Below, piece by piece: positions 17,647 to 25,032 of a DNA stretch of 46,402 bases. A model generated the notes under the pieces. It saw only the letters and a program-made list of their open reading frames with translations, was not told the DNA's origin and searched no databases. The stretch's first letter is position 1. Every line of letters starts with the position of its first letter. Source of the stretch: an uncultured Anaerovibrio sp. (GTDB lineage: Bacteria; Bacillota; Negativicutes; Selenomonadales; Selenomonadaceae). The stretch lies in contig CAKPYV010000016.1 of NCBI GenBank assembly GCA_934203205.1, positions 1 to 46,402 of the forward strand, in the 5' to 3' direction. Both the position numbers and the translations under genes were made by a program.

Positions 17647-17701
17647 GATAGCCATTTCGGGGCTTGCCCCAGCTATCCTGCAAATCCTGTCCCGTGACAG
17701 G
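17647..17701 (-). other. Tandem hairpins between the GntR/FCD gene and glmU
   Basis: Two inverted repeats fill the intergenic gap. One is at 17686-17701 (CCTGTC/GACAGG, loop of four). The other is at 17647-17677, with outer arms GATAGC/GCTATC enclosing GGGG/CCCC. Neither has a T-tail, so simple termination is unlikely; leader control or RNA processing upstream of glmU is possible. Confidence 0.5.
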
Positions 17702-17712
17702 TATCAGCCTTT

Positions 17713-18417
17713 TTATTTACCAGCCTTACTGCCAGTCTTTTTCTTCAATTCCTCCATGCTGGCCAGGAGAGTATGCTCTGCCTGCTCCATATGGTACTCT
17801 GCTGCCGCCTGGGCTTCCTGAACATCCCCCTTGGCAATGGCCTCTACAATGCGGCAATGTTCCTCATGAGTTGCCTGCAAACGTCCTGGATAGGACATAG
17901 AGGTGGAACGGAATCTAGTCAGCTGTTCCCGCAGATTAAAGATAATGCCCACTAAGCGGGAATTACGACTGGCCTGATACAGCAAATCATGGAACTCCAT
18001 ATCAGTTTCCACGATTTTATCCATATCCCCTTCTTTAATGTACTCACCAATGGACACCAACAAGCGCTGCAAATGCTCCAGTTCCTCATCAGTAATGCGC
18101 TCCGCAGCAAGACCGCTGGCCAGAGAATCCAGAGAGGTACGAATCTCAAATACCTCATTCACATCACGAATGGAAAGATTGGCCACATAAGTACCGCGGC
18201 GAGGCATCATAATGACATATCCTTCCAGCTCCAGCTTGCGGATCGCCTCTCTAACAGGAGTACGGCTTACCCCCAGTTCCTCTGCCAGCTGGATTTCCAT
18301 CAGGCGCTCGCCAGGAGCCAGTACACCTTTGCGGATAGCATCCCGAAGGGTTTCACACACAACCTCCCGCAAAGGCTGATAACTATCCAATTTAATAGGT
18401 GTCAGCTTTTTTTCCAT
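17713..18417 (-). CDS. GntR-family transcriptional regulator (FCD/FadR-type)
   Basis: The 234-residue protein has an N-terminal GntR winged helix (LAEELGVSRTPVREAIRKLE at about 46-65, followed by PRRGTYVA) and a C-terminal all-helical FCD domain with putative metal-binding residues (ETDMEFHDLLY, then two later His). FCD regulators sense small carboxylates or amino acids. It lies between ispE and glmU, where Bacillus carries purR, yabJ and spoVG, so it may have a housekeeping rather than a catabolic role. The ATG at 18417 is chosen because AAAGGA lies about 10 bases upstream; the TTG at 18426 is too close to that site. Confidence 0.9.
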   Translation of the reverse strand: MEKKLTPIKLDSYQPLREVVCETLRDAIRKGVLAPGERLMEIQLAEELGVSRTPVREAIRKLELEGYVIMMPRRGTYVANLSIRDVNEVFEIRTSLDSLASGLAAERITDEELEHLQRLLVSIGEYIKEGDMDKIVETDMEFHDLLYQASRNSRLVGIIFNLREQLTRFRSTSMSYPGRLQATHEEHCRIVEAIAKGDVQEAQAAAEYHMEQAEHTLLASMEELKKKTGSKAGK

Positions 18418-18450
18418 TAAACTCAAATCCTTTTATTCTAAAATAAAAAA

Positions 18451-19335
18451 TTAACCCAAAGTCTCAGCCACAAAGACACCGGCTTCACCATCGTATTTCT
18501 TCAATGTATCTGCCAAATGCCATGCCTGCTGCTTTTCTCTTACCAGACCAAAAACTGTCGGACCGCTGCCAGACATCATACTGGCCATAGCCCCATGCTC
18601 CATCATAAGCCTTTTGTAATCTGCTATCACAGGATGTTCAGTCTCTGTAACACCCTCCAGCACATTACACAGCAAACCAGCTGCCTTGTGAGCGTCTCCC
18701 CCATGAATAGCCTCCAGCATAGCCTCATTATCAGGATGAGGACCATCATAGCCTGCATCATAGGTTTTGTAAGCCCAAGCCGTTGATACACCTACCGGTG
18801 GCTTGGCCAAAACCACACTAAGTCTTGGGAAACTAGGCAATCTGGTCAAAACCTCTCCTCGGCCGGTAGCCAGCATGGTGCCTCCCATAATACAGAAAGG
18901 AATATCAGAGCCTAATCTTGCTCCCAACTCACAGAGCCTTGCCTCTGTCATCCCCAGCCGGAAAAGATGATTCATGCCCTTCAACACAGCCGCAGCATCA
19001 GCGGAGCCTCCAGCCAAGCCAGCTGCCATAGGAATCCTCTTGGTAAGGTGAATTTCCACACCCTCCTGCAAATTGTATTCCTTTTGTACCAGAGCTGCAG
19101 CTTTCCAACAGAGATTGCTTTCATCTGCTGGCAGAGTTCCCTGCTGGCCCTCAATAACAATGGTCAAACTAATACCCTGATTAATTTTCCCCATACTCAA
19201 AGTATCATGCAGAGAAATTTCCTGCATGATCATAGCCACCTCATGATATCCATCCTCTCTGGTGCCAAGAATATCAAGGGTTAGATTAATCTTTGCATTT
19301 GCATTTAAAGTTAGCAATGTATCCCCACATCCCAT
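18451..19335 (-). CDS. ispE: 4-diphosphocytidyl-2-C-methyl-D-erythritol kinase
   Basis: The protein is a GHMP kinase of about 290 residues with ANAKINLTLDI near the N-terminus, the ATP-binding loop PMAAGLAGGSADAAAVL, and a C-terminal MMSGSGPTVFGL motif. It phosphorylates CDP-methylerythritol in the non-mevalonate isoprenoid pathway, which would feed the polyprenyl synthase and quinone genes near 32 kb. The start is uncertain. The ATG at 19335 has no clear ribosome binding site, while an in-frame TTG at 19317 has GGGGA close upstream and gives the usual IspE N-terminus. It begins the ispE-regulator-glmU-prs set and is divergent from the 19462 gene. Confidence 0.94.
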   Translation of the reverse strand: MGCGDTLLTLNANAKINLTLDILGTREDGYHEVAMIMQEISLHDTLSMGKINQGISLTIVIEGQQGTLPADESNLCWKAAALVQKEYNLQEGVEIHLTKRIPMAAGLAGGSADAAAVLKGMNHLFRLGMTEARLCELGARLGSDIPFCIMGGTMLATGRGEVLTRLPSFPRLSVVLAKPPVGVSTAWAYKTYDAGYDGPHPDNEAMLEAIHGGDAHKAAGLLCNVLEGVTETEHPVIADYKRLMMEHGAMASMMSGSGPTVFGLVREKQQAWHLADTLKKYDGEAGVFVAETLG

Positions 19336-19461
19336 TGGTCGAAATTTACTTATTACTTATAAATTCTACCAATTTTTTAGCTTTTCAGCAAGTATTATTG
19401 ACTTTTCTTCCCAAGAAAAGGATAATAATTTAGTAATATACTTTTCTAAGAGGGTGATTTT

Positions 19462-20595
19462 TTGGACTATCTTCTGCTGGAGGGACAACCCTTCAGAATA
19501 TATATCATATTCGCCGCCATTCTGGTAATTTTTAACCTATTGAATCTGGGATTGCAAAAACTCCTTTTTCCTTGGCAAATTCGACGTTTGCTAAGGAAAT
19601 GGAAAATCGTGCTGAAAAACAGACAGAAGCTGCCTCTCCTCAGCCAGATGCAGGAATTGGTAGTAAATCTTTCTGGCACCATCAGTTATGGAGTCCCCCA
19701 AGTTACGGATATATATCCTAACGGCATTTCCTCCGCCAGATTGCTGGCCTTGGCGGCAGCCATTGAAACAGGCATCCATCATCCTATAGCAGAGGCTATT
19801 GTGGAGGAAGCCCATGTTAGAAGACTGGAACTGCCAGAGATTTCCACCTCCAATCCTGTTAACGGCCGAGGAGCAGAGGCTCTTATGAACCGCCAGACTC
19901 TTAGCGTTGGCTCTGCTGATTTCTTTCAGGAGCAAGGCATTGATATTCCAGCGGAAATCTACACCAAGGCAGACCAGCTGGCCTACAAGGGACAGATTAT
20001 TGTTTTTGTAGCTATCGGCAAATTCTGCCGTGGCTTTATTACCTTGCAGGACAAGCTAAAACGCAGTATTCCCGGGGACATCAGCTTTTTGCAGGAAACC
20101 GGTATCAAGGTCACTATTATGAGCGGCAGCAATCGCTCCACTGCCAAAAGCTATCTTAAGGCATCTGGGGCAGATATACTGCAAAGCCAGCTAAGTAATC
20201 TGGAAAAGGCCAAGGAAATGCTGTTGAAGCAGGCCACTGGCCAGGTAGTTGCTGCTGCTGGCCGTACCAGCAAATTTGAAGGGGCTCTCCGCAGCTGTGA
20301 TATTAGCTTTGCTTTGGAATATGCCCAGCAAAGTGTCAAGGATATGGCAGATGTGCTGATTCACACCAATAGCATTGGCACCATTGCCACCGCTAAGAAC
20401 ATTGCTATTATGGTAAAAAAACGCCAGCGCACCAGTTGGATTATCGCTCTGCTGGTCAATGTGCTGCTGCTCTTGTCCCTGCTGTTCCTTTGCAATCTGG
20501 ACAGTATGCCCAATTACGGCGGTCTGATATTAATCAGCCTTAGCCTGGTGGGATTCGTAGTTTTACTGGCCAATCAGATACCATTGCGCTATTAA
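19462..20595 (+). CDS. Degenerate P1B-type ATPase core lacking catalytic aspartates (pseudo-ATPase), two to three membrane helices
   Basis: The 377-residue protein aligns by eye with the P- and N-domains and last two helices of heavy-metal P-type ATPases, but is gutted. NLSGT at 69-73 occupies the DKTGT position, so the phosphorylated Asp is Asn. IMSGSN at 219-224 replaces MLTGDN, and AAGRTSKFEGAL at 265-276 replaces VGDGINDAPAL. Structural features persist: HHPIAEAI at 106-113 (the SEHPLAxAI site), GRG at 135-137, VGS at 149-151, and two terminal helices (about 325-345 and 352-371). One helix at about 12-30 precedes the core; the actuator domain and the CPC-type transport helices are absent. 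A TTG start is supported by AGAGGGTGA. The frame is intact, so it is probably expressed. Catalytic transport is not expected; a scaffold or sensing role is inference. Confidence 0.75.
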   Translation: MDYLLLEGQPFRIYIIFAAILVIFNLLNLGLQKLLFPWQIRRLLRKWKIVLKNRQKLPLLSQMQELVVNLSGTISYGVPQVTDIYPNGISSARLLALAAAIETGIHHPIAEAIVEEAHVRRLELPEISTSNPVNGRGAEALMNRQTLSVGSADFFQEQGIDIPAEIYTKADQLAYKGQIIVFVAIGKFCRGFITLQDKLKRSIPGDISFLQETGIKVTIMSGSNRSTAKSYLKASGADILQSQLSNLEKAKEMLLKQATGQVVAAAGRTSKFEGALRSCDISFALEYAQQSVKDMADVLIHTNSIGTIATAKNIAIMVKKRQRTSWIIALLVNVLLLLSLLFLCNLDSMPNYGGLILISLSLVGFVVLLANQIPLRY

Positions 20596-20630
20596 AAAAA
20601 TATTGTATATACATTTGAAGGAGATTTACT

Positions 20631-21335
20631 ATGGATAAGGAACAATTTGATGTACTGGTAGATACCGTATTGGAAACCTCTGCCCGCCCACCGGAAAAGC
20701 TTTTTGCCGGTGGCTATGAGGATTGGCATTGCCGAGCTAGATTGGCTCATTTTCTGGCCATGCCGGAGCTGAACCGTCCAGAGGCAGCCAAGGAACTATT
20801 CCACTCCATAATTGATGTGGAGCCAGATTCTGAAAACGCTGAGGACATTGAGGAAAAGACCTATGCTCTCCAGCATCTCAGCCAGATGGAACGGGAGGCC
20901 AACCATTACGAGGAGGCTCTCAACTACATCAATATCGCACTGGAAACTGCTGAAGAATCAGATTTTCTCTACAAATACATTCTCCGGGGAGAACTGTGGG
21001 CTGACCGCTGGAATCTGCTTCACCTCATGAACCGTACTGAGGAGGCAGAAGCGGAAGCGGATGAAAGAATTGAATTTTTCAAGGATATTCCTGTGGCTCA
21101 CAACAGCTATCTCTACTATGGCTATCGCTTCAAGGCTCAGCTGGCCGCAGAGCGTGGCGTAGTACTGGTAGCCAAGGACTTTATGCATATGGCTCTCCAT
21201 GCTATGGATATTCCACCTATTAATCAGGAAAAATTAAAAACTGCCTTCGAGGCTCAGCATGAAAATATTTCCTGGATTATGGCAGAAATCGACAAGGCCA
21301 CCCCAAACCCAGACAATATTCATTGGGATATCTAA
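20631..21335 (+). CDS. Helical-repeat (TPR-like) cytoplasmic protein of unknown function
   Basis: The 234-residue, acidic, Ala/Glu-rich protein appears almost entirely helical, with pairs of helices that resemble tetratricopeptide repeats, for example YALQHLSQMEREANHYEEAL and the following INIALETAEES at about 84-115. No signal peptide or membrane helix is visible. TPR-like proteins serve as protein-binding platforms. AAGGAG precedes the ATG and the gap to the pseudo-ATPase gene is 35 bases in the same direction, so the two are likely co-transcribed and may interact. A strong terminator follows. Confidence 0.75.
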   Translation: MDKEQFDVLVDTVLETSARPPEKLFAGGYEDWHCRARLAHFLAMPELNRPEAAKELFHSIIDVEPDSENAEDIEEKTYALQHLSQMEREANHYEEALNYINIALETAEESDFLYKYILRGELWADRWNLLHLMNRTEEAEAEADERIEFFKDIPVAHNSYLYYGYRFKAQLAAERGVVLVAKDFMHMALHAMDIPPINQEKLKTAFEAQHENISWIMAEIDKATPNPDNIHWDI

Positions 21336-21346
21336 TCCAAGCCAAC

Positions 21347-21385
21347 AAAAATCCCGCTACACTGCCCTAGTGTAGCGGGATTTTT
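21347..21385 (+). terminator. Strong intrinsic terminator after the TPR-like gene (usable on both strands)
   Basis: Arms ATCCCGCTACACT and AGTGTAGCGGGAT form a perfect 13-bp stem with a five-base loop, followed by a T-run. A-richness on the other side lets it serve the convergent tadA gene too. Confidence 0.92.
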
Positions 21386-21412
21386 ATTTTGATAAATTAT
21401 TTAACAGTCCAA

Positions 21413-21907
21413 TTAATGCTGCTTTTGCTTGCCAGCTTTATTTTGCAAACGTCGCATATGGAAGAAGCTTTTCATCAGCTGGCGGCATTCATCTTCCAAA
21501 ACCCCGGCCACTACCTCCATGCGGTGATTCAATAGTTTGTGGTTCACTACATTGAAAATAGACTCTACAGCTCCAAATTTGGATTCATTACTGCCATATA
21601 CCAGCCTGTCTATTCTGCTGTTTACCAATGCCCCGGCGCACATAGCACATGGCTCAATGGTTACATATAATGTACAGCCACTAAGGCGCCAACGGTGGAG
21701 AGCCTGACAGCCCTTGCGAATAGCCTCCATTTCTGCATGAGCTGTTGCATCCATAGTTTGCTCCCTTAGATTAAAGCCAGTGGACACCACCTGACCATCC
21801 TCATTGTTTACCAAAACGGCCCCAATGGGAATCTCCCCCTGCTGATAGGCCTTAACAGCCTCTTTTAGAGCCATGCGCATATATTTCTCGTGGTCTAGCA
21901 TATACAA
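21413..21907 (-). CDS. tadA: tRNA-specific adenosine deaminase (A34 to inosine)
   Basis: The 164-residue protein has the zinc deaminase motifs HAE (57-59, with the catalytic Glu) and PCAMC (86-90), plus the TadA-specific SKFGAVES segment. It converts the wobble adenosine of tRNA-Arg(ACG) to inosine. The length is normal, with a short basic C-terminal tail (KAGKQKQH). Two starts are plausible. The TTG at 21907 has AGGAA five bases upstream and directly abuts the stop of the preceding small gene; the ATG at 21901 is also possible. The touching genes suggest translational coupling. Confidence 0.93.
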   Translation of the reverse strand: MYMLDHEKYMRMALKEAVKAYQQGEIPIGAVLVNNEDGQVVSTGFNLREQTMDATAHAEMEAIRKGCQALHRWRLSGCTLYVTIEPCAMCAGALVNSRIDRLVYGSNESKFGAVESIFNVVNHKLLNHRMEVVAGVLEDECRQLMKSFFHMRRLQNKAGKQKQH

Positions 21908-22171
21908 CTACATTCCTATTCTTTGATGATAAAAGAAATCCAAATTTACGCCCTTTTCATAAAACAAGGACTGAGTAGCTCCATTGCCCTCCCAGGTAGC
22001 TGCCTCAGTTTCTGGGGCATTGGCCTCCAGCCTGCTCTTACGGTTCTTCAGCATATCCTGAAAGCTTCTCTCATTACCCTGATCATCCCGCTGCCGCCTT
22101 TGGAGCCAAGGGCTGTTGGGGTCCAGCTTTACGCCTGTAATTCTGCTTACTTTATCAATTTTGCCCATCAT
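21908..22171 (-). CDS. Small hypothetical protein coupled to tadA
   Basis: The 87-residue product is hydrophilic with no membrane helix or recognised domain. It has a basic middle section (PWLQRRQRDDQGNERSFQDM, about 22-41) and a central NRKSRLEA segment. GAGGTGA lies five bases before the ATG at 22171, which is preferred to the GTG at 22180. The stop is immediately followed by the tadA TTG start, so it is co-translated with tadA. Real coding is supported by the strong ribosome site and the coupling; the function is unknown. Confidence 0.65.
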   Translation of the reverse strand: MMGKIDKVSRITGVKLDPNSPWLQRRQRDDQGNERSFQDMLKNRKSRLEANAPETEAATWEGNGATQSLFYEKGVNLDFFYHQRIGM

Positions 22172-22431
22172 GACAATCACCTCATTTGCTACCAGGGAAC
22201 AATAAACTACTTACATACTTTCAACTCTTTTACATATATATCGTCTGGAAAAAGTCTTTTATTAATACTTTTTGCCTATATTTTTTATTTTTTTCATTTT
22301 TTCCAGTCCTTATCTCCTATCCCCTCCCAATATAGCCTTTACAACGCCTAAAAGAATTTAATACTTTTATAAATATTATTAATCATCACTGAAATTTTGC
22401 TAAATTCTTTTTAACATATGTGGATATAACC
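22172..22431. other. AT-rich intergenic region without a confident gene
   Basis: This stretch between the small gene and the mdh terminator has no long ORF. It holds an imperfect stem (CTGGAAAAA at 22245-22253 against TTTTTCCAG at 22298-22306). The stem encloses a possible 11-codon minus-strand ORF at 22262-22297, with AAGGA upstream. I see no convincing promoter. Confidence 0.5.
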
Positions 22432-22466
22432 AGAAAAAGACCTGCAGATTTCTCCGCAGGTCTTTG
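22432..22466 (-). terminator. Intrinsic terminator after mdh
   Basis: Arms AAAGACCTGC and GCAGGTCTTT form a 10-bp stem. On the minus strand a T-run follows, just beyond the mdh stop. Confidence 0.88.
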
Positions 22467-22508
22467 GTTATGCTAGCTTGCTATATTGAATTTGTGAAGC
22501 AATGTTAA

Positions 22509-23462
22509 TTACTTCTTCAGAGCGTCGCCCAGGTTGTTCTGAGTGTTACGTGCAGCAGCTACGGACTCAGCAAAACGATCCTTCTCTACGCCATCCAGCT
22601 TCAGCTCAACGATCTTCTCAACGCCGTCAGCGCCCAGGATTACAGGAACACCGATGCAGAGATCGTCCTCGCCATACTCGCCCTCGAGATATACGCAGCA
22701 AGGAATCAGCTTCTTGCCATCAGTGATGATGGACTTAACCAACTCGCCTGCAGCAGCACCAGGAGCGTACCAAGCGGAAGTGCCCAGCAGCTTGGTCAGG
22801 GTAGCACCGCCAACCTTGGTCTGTGCAATAGCATCCTCCAGCTCTGCCTCGCTGAGGAGGTGAGATACAGGAATACCCTTGTAAGTAGCAATGGATCCGA
22901 GAGGAACCATGGTCTTGTCGCTATGACCACCGATTACCATGCCCTCAATGTCGGTAGGAGTTGCTGGATAGCCAGCCTTCTGGAGAGCCTTGGACAGGAA
23001 ATAACGGAAACGGGAGCTGTCAAGCATACCGCCCATGCCGATTACGTGGTTCTTAGGCAGACCGGAATTCTTCAGTGCCAAATAGGTCATAGCATCCATT
23101 GGGTTGGAGATTACGATGAAGATAGCATCTGGAGAATACTTTACAGCCTGCTCAATAACGCTGCCAACAATACCAGCATTAACACCGATCAAATCCTCAC
23201 GGCTCATACCAGGCTTACGAGGAATACCGGAAGTTATAACAACAACCTTGGAACCTGCAGTAGCTGCATAGTCGTTGGTAACACCGGTAATAGTAGTGTT
23301 GAAGTTCAGGATCTGTGCAGTCTGCATCATATCCATAGCCTTACCTTCGGAAACGCCCTCTTTGATATCGAGCAGAACTACTTCGCTAGCATAACCTGCG
23401 CTGGCAATTACATTTGCTGCTGTTGCTCCTACATTACCTGCGCCTACAACTGTTACTTTCAT
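22509..23462 (-). CDS. mdh: NAD-dependent malate dehydrogenase (LDH-like type)
   Basis: The 317-residue protein has the Rossmann GAGNVG loop (7-12), Asp32 at the end of strand beta-2 (NAD preference), and the catalytic His180 in GGHSDKT. The mobile loop reads PRKPGMSRED: the Arg at 82 and 88 pair is the malate-specific signature that separates MDH from lactate dehydrogenase in this LDH-like group. It interconverts malate and oxaloacetate, a step in the reductive arm toward succinate or propionate common in Negativicutes. AAAGGAGG precedes the ATG. Its leader contains a 24-base inverted repeat, and a good promoter and terminator mark it as monocistronic. Confidence 0.95.
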   Translation of the reverse strand: MKVTVVGAGNVGATAANVIASAGYASEVVLLDIKEGVSEGKAMDMMQTAQILNFNTTITGVTNDYAATAGSKVVVITSGIPRKPGMSREDLIGVNAGIVGSVIEQAVKYSPDAIFIVISNPMDAMTYLALKNSGLPKNHVIGMGGMLDSSRFRYFLSKALQKAGYPATPTDIEGMVIGGHSDKTMVPLGSIATYKGIPVSHLLSEAELEDAIAQTKVGGATLTKLLGTSAWYAPGAAAGELVKSIITDGKKLIPCCVYLEGEYGEDDLCIGVPVILGADGVEKIVELKLDGVEKDRFAESVAAARNTQNNLGDALKK

Positions 23463-23485
23463 TTAAAAATTCCTCCTTTTATACT

Positions 23486-23509
23486 ACAGATACACATCAG
23501 TATATCTGT
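23486..23509 (-). promoter_or_regulatory. 24-base inverted repeat in the mdh leader
   Basis: The arms ACAGATATAC and GTGTATCTGT (minus strand) pair over 10 positions with one G-U and a TGAT loop. It lies between the mdh promoter and its ribosome binding site. It could be an operator or an mRNA hairpin; no known consensus was recognised. Confidence 0.55.
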
Positions 23510-23524
23510 CCTTTAACTAATGAT

Positions 23525-23553
23525 ATTATAACAAATATTAATGCACTTGTATA
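23525..23553 (-). promoter_or_regulatory. Probable sigmaA promoter of mdh
   Basis: Minus-strand TATACA and a perfect TATAAT are separated by 17 bases, about 63 bases before the mdh start. Confidence 0.65.
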
Positions 23554-23569
23554 GCAAATTTTGGAATTA

Positions 23570-23617
23570 ATTTATAATAAAGGGGCTATCCACTAATTTC
23601 TTAGCAGGACAACCCCT
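23570..23617 (-). terminator. Probable intrinsic terminator after nfnB
   Basis: The minus-strand arms AGGGGTTGTCC and GGATAGCCCCT pair over 11 positions with two G-U wobbles, followed by TTTATTATAAA. It lies directly after the nfnB stop. Confidence 0.7.
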
Positions 23618-23625
23618 AATTTTAC

Positions 23626-25026
23626 TTATTTCTTGCTTTTAAGATATGCGTCAATAGCGGCTGCGGCTTTTTTGCCAGCACCCATTGCCAGAATAACAGT
23701 TGCAGCACCTGTTACAATATCACCGCCGGCGAATACACCTTTCTTGGTGGTAGCACAGGTTTCTTCATCAGCTACGATATTGCCCCGCTTGTTGGTTTCC
23801 ATACCAGGAGTAGTGGAAGCCACAATTGGATTTGGACCATTACCAATAGCCATGATCACTGTATCCACATCCAGCTCAAACTCAGAGCCTTCAATGGCTA
23901 CAGGACGACGACGGCCGGAAGCATCAGGCTCTCCCAGCTCCATCTTGATACATTTCAAGCCCTTTACCCAGCCGTTTTCATCACCAAGAATCTCCACAGG
24001 GTTGTTCAGCAGCTTAAACTGAATCCCCTCCTCCTTGGCATGATGCACTTCCTCAGCACGAGCTGGCAGCTCTGCCTCAGAACGGCGATAAACGATATAA
24101 ACATTCTCAGCCCCCAGACGGAGAGAGGTACGAGCAGCATCCATAGCTACATTACCACCGCCTACTACGGCTACATTCTTGCCGATAGCAATAGGAGTCA
24201 GATGATTAGGGAAATCATAAGCTTTCATCAGATTGCAGCGAGTCAGGAACTCATTGGAGGAATATACTCCGTTGAGATTCTCACCTGGAATATGCATAAA
24301 ATGAGGCAGGCCGGCACCAGTACCTACATATACAGCATCAAAGCCCATTTCCCCCATCAGCTCATCTACAGTAAAGAGACGGCCAGCAATAGCATTAACC
24401 TCAATGGTAACTCCCAGCTTCTGGAGATTCTCTACCTCACGGCGTACAATCTTATCCTTTGGCAGACGGAACTCAGGAATACCATAGGAAAGTACACCGC
24501 CAGCTACATGAAGAGCCTCAAAAATAGTAACCTTATAGCCCATCTTTGCCAAATCTCCAGCACAGGACAAACCAGAAGGGCCAGCACCAATAACAGCTAC
24601 CTTCTGAGCATCCTCAGCAAACTGAATCGGCTTGATTTCCTCATTCTTGGCCAGCTGATAGTCAGCAGCAAACCGCTCCAGACGACCAATACCTACCGGC
24701 TCCCCCTTGATGCCCATAATACAATGCTTCTCACACTGATTCTCCTGTGGGCAGACACGGCCACATACGGCTGGCAGGGAGTTGGACTCCTTGATAATAT
24801 CTATAGCGGCATCAAAATCCCGTTCCTTGATTTTGCCGATAAAAGCAGGAATATTTACCTGTACAGGACAACCCTGACGGCACTTTGGTACCTTACAGTT
24901 AAGGCAGCGCTCTGCCTCAGCTACAGCAGTATCCTCATCATAGCCCAGTGCTACCTCCTGAAAATTACGAGCACGAACCTTTGGATCCTGCTCCGGCATC
25001 TTGTGCTTTTCCATTACTAATGCCAT
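23626..25026 (-). CDS. nfnB: NfnB: NADPH/FAD subunit of electron-bifurcating NADH-dependent ferredoxin:NADP+ oxidoreductase
   Basis: The 466-residue protein looks like a glutamate synthase small subunit. Its N-terminal [4Fe-4S] ligands are CLNCKVPKCRQGCPV and CGRVCPQENQCEKHC, followed by two nucleotide-binding GxGxxG folds (VIGAGPSGLSCAG and VVGGGNVAMDAAR). It is often annotated GltA or GltD, but no large GOGAT subunit is present and the gene directly follows nfnA by six bases, which is the NfnAB arrangement. NfnAB couples ferredoxin and NADH oxidation to NADP+ reduction by flavin-based bifurcation. The ATG at 25026 has GGAGG nine bases upstream. A terminator follows. Confidence 0.88.
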   Translation of the reverse strand: MALVMEKHKMPEQDPKVRARNFQEVALGYDEDTAVAEAERCLNCKVPKCRQGCPVQVNIPAFIGKIKERDFDAAIDIIKESNSLPAVCGRVCPQENQCEKHCIMGIKGEPVGIGRLERFAADYQLAKNEEIKPIQFAEDAQKVAVIGAGPSGLSCAGDLAKMGYKVTIFEALHVAGGVLSYGIPEFRLPKDKIVRREVENLQKLGVTIEVNAIAGRLFTVDELMGEMGFDAVYVGTGAGLPHFMHIPGENLNGVYSSNEFLTRCNLMKAYDFPNHLTPIAIGKNVAVVGGGNVAMDAARTSLRLGAENVYIVYRRSEAELPARAEEVHHAKEEGIQFKLLNNPVEILGDENGWVKGLKCIKMELGEPDASGRRRPVAIEGSEFELDVDTVIMAIGNGPNPIVASTTPGMETNKRGNIVADEETCATTKKGVFAGGDIVTGAATVILAMGAGKKAAAAIDAYLKSKK

Positions 25027-25032
25027 TTTTCA

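Noticed and set aside
23626..25026. Annotation as glutamate synthase small subunit
   Set aside because: No large GOGAT subunit is nearby and the adjacent NfnA-type gene makes NfnB the better reading.
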